64,000 nt of DNA from assembly GCF_036324505.1 (NCBI RefSeq), contig NC_086352.1:24978637-25042636 (forward strand). The letters are read 5' to 3'. Position numbers and translations under genes: made by a program. Below, one piece after another: positions 25,101-37,400 of the stretch (positions are counted from its first letter, which is position 1; each line of letters starts with the position of its first letter). The notes below the pieces were generated by a model that saw only the letters and a program-made list of their open reading frames with translations, was not told the DNA's origin and did not search any database. Source of the stretch: Eleginops maclovinus. Lineage: Eukaryota > Chordata > Actinopteri > Perciformes > Eleginopidae.

Positions 25101-28100
25101 ACACTCTCAACAACTAACCCCGAGGGCGACACAGGTTCTGGTTCAGGCTCGCTAACAAACAAAAAAAATCCACAAGTTTACCTTGGCACCCAACACACAA
25201 GAACTAAAGTTGGAGCAATTAAATGGTTTGACTTTTTGGATGCAATAACCTGCATGTTTCTTGCTGTTCTGTGTTTGTATCTTTATGGTCTGTCTTTATG
25301 AAAAAAACGTCTAAATGAAATGTATTATTATGTCCTTGACTACACTTAAGCAAAAGCACAACATTTTCAGGGGTTATTAGGTAGAGTATTGCTGAGATCT
25401 CCTCCTCAGTCATAAATAAATTGAGAAAAGGAATATTTTAAAACATGAATGCTACACGCATGTTGCATGTTTGATTAGAGCATACAACACAATAGAATGA
25501 GCAAAACATGAATTAGCAGAGAAAATATTCAGTGTGCAGATTATTTTGTTCATGAAAACAACTGTAAATTGAACATCTGAATGAATGTGATGTGTTACAT
25601 TAAAGTCATTGTTTAACATGGCACCCAGTGTTCTCGAGTACAGAGCCCAAACGATAAAAGCGAAAACATTTCCTTTCTTGAAAGCATAGTGCCATGTATT
25701 TAAAAAATGAAAAGGTGGAGCATGTTACCACAGTCTTGGTGCCACAGCCAGACAAAGGGATGCGTGCAGTCAGGTGTGTGGTGTTGTAGCTGACGGGACA
25801 GGTGGGGCTGTTGAGCTGTAGCTCCTCTGGGTTGATTTCACTCAGGGATTTGAGAGGGAGCACCAAAGTCATCTCTGTCTCCTGACACGTCAACTCTGCA
25901 GGGAGACAGTGCCAGATTATTTGCTTATTCAAAAAAATCAGTTTTAAAAGCTTAATTTTAATCACATATTAAACTCCTAAATACAACAAAGTGTAAGATT
26001 TTCTCAACCTGTTCCAGCAGGTAGTGTCTTCATCTCTCCTGAAAAGATTAGAAAAGGAACATTTCAATAGCTGTGGGGTTTGGGGTTGTGTAGTTTGAGC
26101 AACAGTATGGCATAACTGGCATTCTTATGACATTGCTAAGAAGTTGAATTTCTTACTTTGGTACAGCCACACGCATCTTGGCTCAGATTGAAAACTGGAA
26201 AGACAGGAAGTGCAAAACAGACCAGGTCATGCGCTAAATATGCTCCATTCAAGATAAGGACATTTTCTAGAAGTGAAAGCAGGTTTGCGTTTCAATTATA
26301 AATTGTAGTGTATGAAATACGTGTTGTGTAAAGTTGATAGCACAGAAAGGGGAAGGGAAAACATGTGAGAATGATAGGGGGGTGGTATTAAAAGATTCAT
26401 ACTGAGGACACTTGAGTTACAGCAGTCTTGGTGGTATGTGTCTTAACCTGTAAAGCTAGCAGGACACTTCGTAGTTACATGCTTTCAACTAAAAACACCT
26501 GTCTTTTGTTCACAAGATTGGGTAACAACTGAATGTGAAAAAAAGTTTTGCTTTTCATTCATTTAAATCACCTTATGTAGACTTAATATATGACAAAGTG
26601 TGTGTAGTTAAATATCAGTTTAACTTGTAGGAGATGAGTTACATTATAGTATATGTTACACAGTACTTATTGACAGTGCATTAGTGCGTCCAGACTTTAA
26701 AAATATAATTACGCTTTTTTCCTCTGCTGATTTGGTGCAACAGGACAATTTACCTCTTGGTATTCACAGCAAAGCAGATGGGCAAGAGTCGGGCCAGGTT
26801 GTTTTCAGAGCGGACCCAGCCCACGTTCATGGTTGCCACAGAGCCAACGGATTTGTAACCTACCCTGAAGAGTTCAGGGGGGCCAACAACTGCTATCTCT
26901 GAAATACTGGAAATATAGAGAGTAAGCTTTTATTATAAGGTTAGCTTATAATCTGAATATGTAAAGTAGCTAAAGCAGTGAGATAAAAGTAGTACTGTAA
27001 AAAGTAAAAGAATGGCTAGCAAAATGTAAAAGAAAAAAAGAATAAAGCAGTATAGAATGGTAAGTCAAGAACAAGTTCCCCACAATCAAACAGACATTGA
27101 GTAAATGCACTTCAATAGTAAATGTCAATAGGTTATAGGTTAGTGTCGAAGATATCTGGGATTTCTGTTGGCTTCGACATCTCCCACTTGGCGAAAATAA
27201 CCAACAACAAACTGGTGACAAAATGGCTTCAAAGCCTCCACAATTGTGTGTGTGATAATGAAACACGAGCTACAAGTGGAGGTGTTTGAAATTGTGTAAA
27301 TGTAGTTTTAACGTTTAATTCATGCTGTTCTGTGATAAGGCACAATGGTATAATCATCAGCACATTTCTGAGTAATTATATCAAATCACAAACTGACATG
27401 AAAAACCTGGTTTGAAAAATGTTTTACAGTTTGTTAATCATTGTTTATTGTTGATCTATCAAACATTAAGTATTAATGTTACGCTAAGATTATGAAATAA
27501 TCAGAATCAATTCCTGTTTGATACAAACAAATACACACTGAATATAATACACATTTAGCAGACTCTAGGTATTTCACATATATACATAGAATACATTTTC
27601 TTTAAAAGTACGCACCTCTCGAGGTCCGAGGTGAAATCTGTGGTGAAATTCACCAGCTGGTATGGCAGGACAAACAGCACGGAGTCTTTATTGGGGGTGT
27701 CTCTGTTGCCACGGGTACATCACTGCAGCTGGAAGCCCACTCCTCCACTGGAAGTAAGGACAATGAGAGTTACACCTGATCCATGCAGTTTTATGTTTTA
27801 ACATGTGGTTATAATCCTCTATATGTTCGCTCCATGACATTTAGAGGCATCATTGTTTGACTGACAGACTCACCAGTGAGAGAGAGGTGCACAGGGACAG
27901 CGCTGAGTGGTTTGTTTTCTATGACTTCGTTTATTTTAGGGATAGTGATCCAGTCCTCTGCCATCAGGTAGATGAAATACTGGCCTGCTTGTGCTTCTCC
28001 AGTGAATTTCAATGTGCATTTCCTCTGGTAAAATGAATGACATCATGTCAAATAGTATTTCCAGATTTAAGTTGTTAATTATGACACATAAGTAGCAATC

Positions 28101-29284
28101 AATAACCATAAAAAGTTATGTTTATTACATTTGTGTAAGACTTGTCATATGTCAGTTATTCAATGGGGAAAAGTAATTTAGTTAAGTACAGTTTTGAGAT
28201 ACTTAAATTTAGTATTTCTATGTTGTATACACCTCACACTTATGCTCTGCAACATGTCTAAGGGAAACGTTGAACGTCATTTGTTAGACAGCTGCAGTAA
28301 CCTTAAAACTTTATAACTATCAAATATAAAGTATAGCCTAATTGAGAAACAATTTCAGATGTACTGTCATGGATTAGGAAGCTCGGGAGTATATTAATTA
28401 TTTCACATTAGCCCCACAATATCAGCAGAAACATTAAAGGGGTTATTACACTTAAAGGCATATATTATAATTTAAACCAAATTCCATAAAACCTATTTTT
28501 TTTATAGTGGGCCATTTTGCATTTTGAGTACTTTTAATCCGTATTTTTACTTTAAATGTAACAGTTTTCCTTGTAACTTAGTGGTTTTGCTACTTCTAGT
28601 CAAATAAAAGATCTGAGTACTTCCATTACTGCTGGTAAAGGTGATTTTAAACAGTTGCATTGTGTCATTGTGTGCACTTTTTAGAGACATGTTTACAGTA
28701 AGACTCACATTATCCAGCTTTATGAAAGAGTGCTCAGTGCAGTTGACACACTCTCCCAGCTCGGCGCGGGCAAAGCGGCAGCTCACCCTGTCAGTATCTA
28801 GGTCTTTCACCGACAAAGAGAATTGTTGCAAGCAGTTCACACGGGCCCTGAAACCGAGAGGAAATTAGCCCCAAGTATCACATAAACAGTAACACTTACA
28901 GCAGTTGGTCTATTCTACTTAATGCTAACTCTCGTAAATGTCAAACAATGTATGCCGGAACCCTCCCATGACATTGAATTAAAGTTTAATACATTTTACT
29001 GCTTTTTAGCTTTACCAAAAGCTTTCAAATAACCTCTTAAAGCTTTAAAATCTAATTAAAAGTAAGAGCTTTCCAGCATCCTAGACTTTGTTCAATCATG
29101 TGTAACTTTCTATCTCGTATTTTTGAACTCTCTTTAGCGGTATCTGTACTTTTCCTACTTTATGCAAGCTACTGTATATCAATTCATTAAACTATTTACA
29201 TCACAGGGAAGGATAATGCCAGGTTTTTCTTACAGCAAAGGCAGTTTTGAAAGTGTGTGTGTGCGTGCGTGCGTGCGTGTGTGC

Positions 29285-29322
<38 letters not shown>

Positions 29323-31201
29323 AATACCTTAGTGGAGGGGGGAGAGCAACATAAGCCGGTTGGTTGAGTTTTCCGTTGTTTTCTCTGATTATTGGTTTTG
29401 CTTTTATTGCAACATAAAATTGTGTGTTGGACCTAAGGAATGATGAAAAAAAATGGAGAGTTTCGTTACCAGAAACTATCATCACATCAACATTCCCATT
29501 AAATGAAAAAAATAACATCCTGGATCTATGACGAAGAATTCAGTACCACTGAGAACATGGAGGAGTTAGACTGATTATGGAGGCAGGATTAATTGATAAG
29601 TGCTGCAAGATAAAAGCAATGGGCAGCATGGTGGGAAACAAGTCAAGAGTGAGTTATATAATTATAATTAAAAATGTAAAATATAAATCACCTTTTCACA
29701 TGGTTTGTATAATCAGTAACATAATGATGCAGACTGAAGACAATAAAGCACTTGTTTGTTTTTATTAATGTATTTATATTCCATTAAATTATATCAATAT
29801 AATGTGTTATTCTAATTATTTTTTAGGCAATACTAAATTGGCCTACTTCTGTTAACCCAAACAGTCTAGTTAATTGAATAATAATATAAACTGTATTTAA
29901 TATTATAACATACATGTATACATGGAAAACAGAAAGCCTAAAACATGAGAGAACAAAAACGTCCTCAGTTTAATAACTGTGAAGTTGAATTCATGAGCAC
30001 TATTAACCACAAAACAATGCACAACAACAAGAAGCAACAATTAAGAAAATGAATGAATATAAAACAATGTTGATTTGCTTTAGAAGAAAGACTAAGTGTA
30101 TGATGGATTCCTACCCTAAACTTATGGTGGCGTTGTAATCACTGGGTACGGTTTTCTGCCACTGGCGGACGCACCAGCCAGAGTTTGGTTTACTGCCAGT
30201 GAAAGGTAACGAGGCGGGGTGGACCAGACAGTCTTCCCCGTCAGCACACAGTCCAGACAACGCTGGACAAGGATTAGGAGCGATGGCGCTGAAATGAGCC
30301 CGCACCTGCAGGGGGAAAAGAGACAACAAGGCATTTAGGGTTTTAAGGGCAGAGACTGATTTACGACTGAGTGAAGGATCAAGAACCTGTTGGTTGAGCC
30401 CAGCTTGTCTTACTCATAAATAAGAACAGACATTTGCAGACATAATTATAGGATCTGTTTTTTTCCACAACACATGAAAGAATTGTAGAGATGGGAGATT
30501 AGTGCTTTATAGTATATTTTCTTCAGTTTTCTATCTAAAATATGAGTTTAATTTGTCTATATAATAACATCATAATAATAAATAGTACTCCAAATAAAAT
30601 CAATGAAATTAGTTATTTTTCTGATAAGAACACGAAGGCTTTTAATACACATTTACACAGGAAATAATTATTTTTGGGACATACTGTACATTGTTAAAGC
30701 TCTCTCTAGGTAATTTGAAAATAAGGGGTCAATAAGAAAGAATACCTGTCTCCTCTGTAAATGAATCTCTTTAGTGTTAGGCTTCAGCTAAGAAAAGTGT
30801 ATGTATAAATCTAGTATAAATACTATGTTTATTCTAAGAAATATTAGAATTCTGGAGAAATAATTGGAAAAAAATGGAATTAATGTATACATTTGAGGGA
30901 CAAATAACAGAATGACGAGGACAGGAAATGATAACTTAAATTGAATAAATAATAATAATAACGCAAAAATGTGAAATGTGTGGTAAGGGCTTCCTGCTAG
31001 AGCCGAAGAATTTGGACTTGAAGACATCATGACAAAAATAATTTAATGGGAAGAGAAATCATCACCCACCGTATTCCCTCCATCGCTTTCCAGGGGCTCA
31101 ACATGGACAGTCAGGCCCAGAGAAGAGGCTTTGTAATTCGGGCAGAGCAGGACCAGAGTCAGGATCTGCAGCAGGAGGCTCACTTTGAATCTGTCCAGCA
31201 T
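21972..31201 (-). CDS. ZP-domain protein, secreted and probably GPI-anchored (unnamed)
   Basis: Exons in gene order: 31201-31070, 30305-30115, 29432-29328, 28847-28709, 28024-27874, 27747-27616, 26906-26754, 26194-26157, 26038-26009, 25895-25729, 24694-24066, 23930-23831, 22767-22446, 22054-21972, all GT-AG. Predicted length is about 790 residues once one missing base in exon 6 is allowed for. Residues 1-24 look like a signal peptide. Exons 2-8 encode a Cys-containing region with phrases (ALPPPLR, VSCRFA, ARLLPICFAVNT) that recall an uncharacterised fish secreted-protein family. ZP-N begins near residue 358 with four spaced Cys (LTC, PTC, GCG, LAC); ZP-C follows in exons 11-13 (NMLDLYVLSNC, MYIQCTLNLC, CPDLC). 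Between them lie a basic RRLRR motif and a nine-residue repeat rich in N-glycosylation sequons. A Thr-rich stalk and a hydrophobic end after a small-residue site (CSNGA) suggest GPI attachment. Endoglin and uromodulin share the ZP fold but not the N-terminal part. Confidence 0.88.
22131..22186. repeat. TG/TA compound microsatellite
   Basis: A GTAT/GT run continues into more than 30 bases of alternating TA. It lies just outside the last ZP-gene exon, in its final intron. Confidence 0.9.
22470..22600 (-). repeat. Coding ACN repeat (Thr-rich stalk of the ZP protein)
   Basis: Imperfect trinucleotide tract in exon 13, read on the minus strand mostly as ACN (Thr) codons with occasional Ala, Lys and Pro. 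It encodes a mucin-like stalk, expected to be O-glycosylated, between the ZP-C end (CPDLC) and the putative GPI site. Such tracts commonly vary in length between individuals. Confidence 0.85.
23508..23683. mobile_element. Short MITE-like element, copy 2
   Basis: A 176-base element starts TACAGCTTCGAAAAA and ends AGAGCTGTA. It has AAGAGACCACT at the left and AGTGGTCTCTTTC at the right as inverted terminal sequences. The internal phrase 'tattgtattctataaact' is shared with the element at 10336-10519. It lies in intron 12 of the ZP gene. Terminal repeats beginning TACAG with TA-like ends suggest a mariner- or hAT-type MITE; the family is not certain. Confidence 0.75.
24238..24383 (-). repeat. 27-base coding minisatellite in the ZP protein
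   Basis: About five tandem copies of a 27-base unit (GAGGTGCTGTTATCAGTGGA plus GCTGGTG on the plus strand), three nearly identical and the outer ones degenerate. On the minus strand it stays in frame and encodes repeats of STSSTDNST. Each unit contributes an N-glycosylation sequon (NST) and several Ser/Thr. It lies between ZP-N and ZP-C, not in the C-terminal stalk. Confidence 0.95.
27616..27747 (-). other. ZP-gene exon 6 carrying a one-base deficit
   Basis: The exon enters in frame (VEEWASSCSDVPVATE) and then runs to a stop. The other frame from about 27,706 downward reads DTPNKDSVLFVLPYQLVNF and continues in phase to the donor and into the next exon (GPPELFRVGYKSVGSV). The frames meet at ACAGAGACACC (about 27,699-27,706), where one extra base would join them. 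Splice sites are good at both ends. All other junctions of the gene are phase-consistent, so the break is a single base. Confidence 0.85.
29253..29320. repeat. GT/GCGT microsatellite
   Basis: About 68 bases of GT with GCGT variants, directly next to the donor end of ZP-gene exon 3, only 8 bases into the intron. Confidence 0.95.
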
Positions 31202-34200
31202 GTCAGCTCCTCAGTCACACAGGGAGTGTGAGCCTTTGGGAAACACAGAGATAGAAGGATAGGATGTCGTTGTCATGTCACGGTCATAAAGTTGCTATTT
31301 CCAATCATCATGTTGTCTATAAAGTACAACACGTTTTTTTGTGCACATACCTAGCATAATGAGTACTGAAACCTTCCTACAGATTCTGAGAGGGACTTTG
31401 GTGTGACGCAATGGAGTCACTGAGTAATTGTCTTGGAATAAACGTGTGAGAGAGATGGTTGACTAATGTGGAGGTATGTCTGCAATCATCGTATGGTGTG
31501 TGCAATTTGAATGATATGCACTGATGCCTGATTACACGATATTCCCACAAACAAATATAGGCACAATAAAATAAGACATTATAGACATTCACATTTAACT
31601 GAACGCTTGTATTTGAAGGAAGGTGGAGAAATTAGCTTAGATCATTGTCGAATGAAATCGTCAGGGATTTATTTAATTGGAACACAAATGTGAAAGAGTC
31701 ACCTTTAAAAGACATATTAATCATATGTCATATTACTTTTAAATATCCTTGTAAAATGTTTTTATATTTTGAGATATTTTCAAAGGCTTAGTAGTCCTAA
31801 ATCTGAATTACTGTGTTGTTTAAAATTATAACTTACAATGTTACATTTTGTAGTTTTTCGTGAAGTCAGATGTCAATAATATACCTTCTTAAAAGAAGAA
31901 GGCTTAGGGAAGAAACACAGACAGTGATGTGTCACCACTATGTAAGGATTTGTGATTTCTTTTCTGGGTTTGTCAAGCATTTTCTTCCACTATATTGTCA
32001 CATCAGTTGTTCATTGAACAAGTAAAAACCCAGATTTTGGTGATTCAGAGAGGTATTTGAAGGTTTAAATCCTACATGCTAAATTCAACCACAGCTATCA
32101 ATCTCTTTAACAATTGTCTCTTTTTGTTGATTGTCCTTGTCAGTTTCAAATGTCTGCATTTCCATCAGTTAGAACAAACTCAGTACTCTGATTGAGTTTC
32201 CTCTTCTTACATTTTTAATTGAACATATTTCCTAACAGAATATAACCATTAATATGTGTCGTTTCTTCTTCTGCTCACTCAAGACTTAGTTTGGAACAGG
32301 AAACATACTGTACTTGTGTGTCGTTTTTTTCCCTTTTTTCTATGTTTGTACGATTATTGTCCATGTCCTTACTTTTCCTCTATTTTAATGTTTATGATTT
32401 ACTCATATTTATTAAGGAATAACAATATACACATCTCGATTAAGAAGTCAAATTAACTTTGAGTATTAATAGGGGTCTGAACCATCAAAACAAAGTGACA
32501 ATTCATAAAAAATGTCCCTTACTAGAATACAAGCCCAGTATAATTTCTGGACTGAAGATCTAATATTTAAATTGTTCATCATTGTTTACTTTAGAAGGCT
32601 GATGACGGAAGGGGCCCATTCTATATTTCACAATCTCCAAGTGATTTTTATTTAGGTTGTTTAGTTTGTTTGGTGTATAGGATCTGTTTAAGACATTGAT
32701 TATATTCCACATTTACCCTTTATATTGTTTTAATATTCAATCATATATTGATTGAATATTTTAACTTGTATATATTTGTTTCTCTTTCTTCTTCTGAGCT
32801 GAACGCTTAATGAGTTTACCTTTAGAGCATTTAAAGCCTGCCTCTCTTTATAAACTGTAAAATGAACCAATGTTTTGATAAAAACTGGTTTGAATAACTT
32901 TGTTACTTCAGCCTGTTTTTGACTTTCGATTCCATGAACAATGTATTTTTAAAACGGGAGTCGACACATTTAAGGAACATGGTCAACACTCAGGTATGCC
33001 GAGCTCTCAACTAAATGTTCCATTGTGGAACTTGTTCACTTTGAGTCACAAAACACTTATTGTTCAAAACCTGTAATGAAGACATTTAATGTATATTTCT
33101 TATTTCTATAGATACATCAAGTGTATCACACGTACTTCTCGATTACACCAGTGTTAAATAAGTTTTATATTCAGTTTGCTCCAAAAAACAACACACTTGT
33201 TTTTCTTTTATTAAAGTTTGTTGGCTATTCTCAAAATGTTTACCTAATTATTTGTTTACTATACAAATAAAACTGATAATCTTTAAGTCATAGAACAGAG
33301 CAATTCTAACAGCTTTGCTGCTTAAACTAGAAATGCAGACTTTAATCTCCACAACCTTCATGTTATGAACAAGAAAACACAAGATATCCAATAATTAGTC
33401 AATTAATCCTTAATTACCTCAAGCCTCGTCACACAAATGCTTTGAAGTCCCACCTAATAGTGAAGTTTTGTCTCGCATTGAACAGAGCATTCAAGAAATG
33501 TGTTCCTGTTTCAAAAAGTTTGGAGGAAACCGAGGAGGAGCTTAGCAGACAGAATGGAGTTTAACTTGCTTGACCAGAGACGGTAAAAGACGCACAACTC
33601 AAGCTGCGTGTCAAGGAGGGATTTGTAAAAATGTTCATAACAACCAGTGTAACTCAGCTGATGTGGCATCCAGTAAAATAACATGCAGTGATTATTTTGT
33701 GTGTCTGACAAACGCTGTAACTCAGATCTGTTACCAAAGACAGAACTAAACCAGAAAAGCACAGAACTTCACAAACGCTGTTTCCATTAGTAAACATTAA
33801 CGTGCATCATCCCTGTGATCTGCTCCAAAATTCCATATGTTCTGGCCGTCATTACCCATTTCCACTTCTTTAAAATTGGACTGGAAGTTTTCCTGCAATC
33901 ATGCACACAAACAAACAAACAAACAAACCAAACACATAACCTCCTTGGCAGAGACAACGACCAAAACAAACTGTAATGAGGGAGTTTTATTTATTTATTG
34001 AAAGAGCAAAATATCCTTTTATAAGGAATGATGGTACATTGGACTTTATGACATTCTGCCCTAAACTTGGTCCAAATAGTCATGATAGCAAAACTGTGGT
34101 CCTTTCCTGCCGAAAAGGTGCTCAGGGTCCTTTCTAGTAGTCACAAAACTTTACTAAAAGAGACTCATTAAGACTTTTGTTCTACAAAGTTTTTCCCTTT

Positions 34201-34418
34201 CTGCTCAAATTTGGAGTAAATTCTATACTATTTTACAATAAATCCACACCCACATTACTATTAATAATGTTTGGTCAGTTAATCCCAGTGTGGAGTTGGT
34301 CCGATGAGGAGAGGGAAGGCTTTCTGGTGTTCTGGAGCTTCTGTCAGCAAGTTGGAAATCAAGACGCCAGTCTACTCAATCCTTATACCTCCTGTCGATG
34401 CGACGTCAGATCTCTCCA
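31202..34418. other. Intergenic region between taldo1 and the ZP gene
   Basis: AT-rich DNA with no supportable exon. It holds the ZP-gene promoter (unresolved; a 5' UTR exon upstream of the signal-peptide exon is possible) and the taldo1 3' UTR at its right end. An AAAC tetranucleotide repeat lies at about 33,905-33,928. Confidence 0.5.
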
Positions 34419-37400
34419 TTACTTGCCGTTTTTCACATTCAGCATTTTCTCCTGTGATTGAAATAGAACCAAACAATGCAAACAAAGCTTATCAAACACG
34501 TTTCTATATGCACTAATATTTCTGACAAACGTTTAGCTTATACACATTTGGCAAAAAATACATCAAAAACGTACTTTGATCATGGTCTCCAGCTTGATAG
34601 CGTCAGCAGCAAACTTGCGAATGCCGTCAGACAGTTTCTCCACGGCCATGCGGTCCTCGTTGTGCTCCCAGCGGTAATCTTTCTCATCCAGATGGATCTT
34701 CTCCAGATCAGAGGCCTTGGCTGCAAAAACAAACCATTAGGGTCAAGGTGGAAATAAGTGCATTGGTCTTGGTTTTCTGTACGTTCAGACAGATTCAACT
34801 TAAAGCCACCGACGTGTCATGTGAAGCATTTTGAATTCCATCTCGTCTCAGTGTTTGGTGATGACAGCTTAATAGCTCTTTAAAAATAACACTATTATCC
34901 TACTAGAGAAAAGAAAGAGATACAAGGAAGACCTTTTAGAAGCATGTGTCAGTGCAACATTGTTTGCATTAACACAGGGTGCAGCTAGTACAAAGAAGCT
35001 ATCATGAACATATGTATTCAATAATATAAAAATAAACCTGCACATTTAGACGTAGACTTTTTTAATACATCCATTTTGATAAATGTATATAACAAGAGCT
35101 GCAGGTGACAGAACCCCAAATAACACCGCAATCATCTTAGTTTATAGTGACATTTCCTGTTTTTATATAGTTGTTTCTAGTTTACTGATTGTCCATGCAC
35201 AATGAAGCTGGTTAATGATAATAGCAGCAGACAGTACCTTTCTCCACTTTAAGCATCTCTGTGACGACGCTGTGGTCCTTGCTGAGCTCTGCCAGCAGGC
35301 CAGGGGAGATGGTGAGCAGATCACAGCCCGCCAGGGCTTTCACCTGCCCCGTGTTTCTGAAGGAGGCGCCCATCACCACAGTGCTGTAGCCAAACTTCTT
35401 GTAATAGTTATAAATCTTGGTCACACTCAGCACACCTAGGAGAGAACACAGAGAACATTTTAATGCCCAAAGGCATCAAATGTTACACATGCGAGCCCCT
35501 GTGGAGCCAGACTTAATTAACAGTTCATTAAAGTTAAGTCCAGCCGAATCGAAGTTTAAAACTGAGAACGTTACCTCAGGAATGCTATTTTAACAGTGGG
35601 GAGAACAAGTATTTGATACAATGCCGATCTTGCAAGTTTTCCCATTTACAAAGCATGTATAAGTCTGTAATTTTATCATAGGTACTCTTCAACTGTGAGA
35701 GACGGAATCTAAAACAAAAATACAGAAAATCACATTGTATGATTTTTAAATAATTCATTTACATTTTATTGCATGACATAAGTATTTGATCACCTACCAA
35801 CCAGTAAGAATTCCGGCTCTCACAGACCTGTTAGTGTTTCTTTAAGAAGCCCTCCTGTTCTGCACTCATTACCTGTATTAACTGCACCTGTTTGAACTTG
35901 TTACCTGTATAAAAGAGACCTGTCCACATACTCAATCAAACAGACTCCAACCACTCCAAAATGGCCAAGACCAGAGAGCTGTGTAAGGTCATCAGGGATA
36001 AAATTGTAGACCTGCACAAGGCTGGGAGGGGCTACAGGACAATAGGCAAGCAGCTTGGTGAGAAGGCAACAAGTGTTGGCGCAATTATTAGAAAATGGAA
36101 GAAGTCCAAGATGGCGGTCAATCTCTCTCAGTCTGGGGCTCCATGCAAGATCTCACCTCGTGGGGAATCAATGATCAAGAGGAAGGTGAGGGATCAGCCT
36201 AAAACTACACGGCAGGACCTGGTCATGACCTGAAGAGAGCTGGGACCACAGTCTCAAAGAAAACCATTAGTAACACACTACGCCGTCATAGATTAAAATC
36301 CTGCAGCGCACGCAAGGTCCCCCTGCTCAAGCCAATGCATGTCCTGGCCCGTCTGAAGTTTGCCAATGACTATCTGGATGATCCAGAGGAGGAATGGGAG
36401 AAGGTCATGTGGTCTGATGAGACAAAACTAGAGCTTTTTGGTCTAAACTCCACTCGCCGTGTTTGGAGGAACAACAAGGATGAATACAACCCCAAGAACA
36501 CCATCCCAACCGTGAAGCATGGAGGTGGAAACATCAGTCTTTGGGGATGCTTTTCTGCAAAGGGGACAGGACGACTGCACCGTATTGAGGGGAGGATGGA
36601 TGGGGCCATGCATCGCGAGATCTTGGCCAACAACCTCCTTCCCTCAGTAAGAGCATTGAAGATGGGTCGTGGCTGGGTCTTCCAGCATGACAACGACCGG
36701 AAACACACAGCCAGGGCAACTAATGAGTGGCTCCGTAAGAAGCATCTCAAGGTCCTGGAGTGGCCTAGCCAGTCTACAGACCTGAACCCAATAGAAAATC
36801 TTTGGAGGGAGCTGAAAGTCCATATTGCCCAGCGACAGCCCCGAAACCTGAAGGATCTGGAGAAGATCTGCATGGAGGAGTGGGCCAAAATCCCTGCTGC
36901 AGTGTGTGCAAACCTGGTCAAGAACTACAGGAAACATCTGATCTCTGTAATTGCAAACAAAGGTTTCTGTACCAAATATTACGTTCTGTTTTTCTGATGT
37001 ATCAAATACTTATGTCATGCAGTAAAATTAAAATGACTTACTTAAAAATCATACAATGTGATTTTCTGGATTTTTTTAGGTTCCGTCTCTCACAGTTGAA
37101 GAGTAGCTATGATAAAAATGACAGACTTCTACATGCTTTGTAAGTGGGAGAACCTGCAAAATCGGCAGTGTATCAAATACTTGTTCTCCCCACTGTACAT
37201 GGTGATGAAGCCTTCTCCTTCTGTGCACCATCAGGATTCCCATAACAGGATTCCCATAGTCCAAAATGTGATGACAGTTTAACTCAACGGACTGGCTCAG
37301 TCAAATAAATGGAAAAAAAAACTGAAATAGCATATTTTACATCTTTGAGCAACTGATGATTTTAAAAAAGGGTCGATTTTCCTCAAAAGAAATTATACAC

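Noticed and set aside
21972..31201. Identification as endoglin, betaglycan or uromodulin
   Set aside because: Only the ZP fold is shared. The N-terminal half does not match the endoglin orphan domain or EGF repeats, and the C-terminus looks GPI-type.
36370..36921. 183-residue minus-strand frame inside the Tc1 element
   Set aside because: It is antisense to the catalytic half of the transposase and shows no domain of its own.
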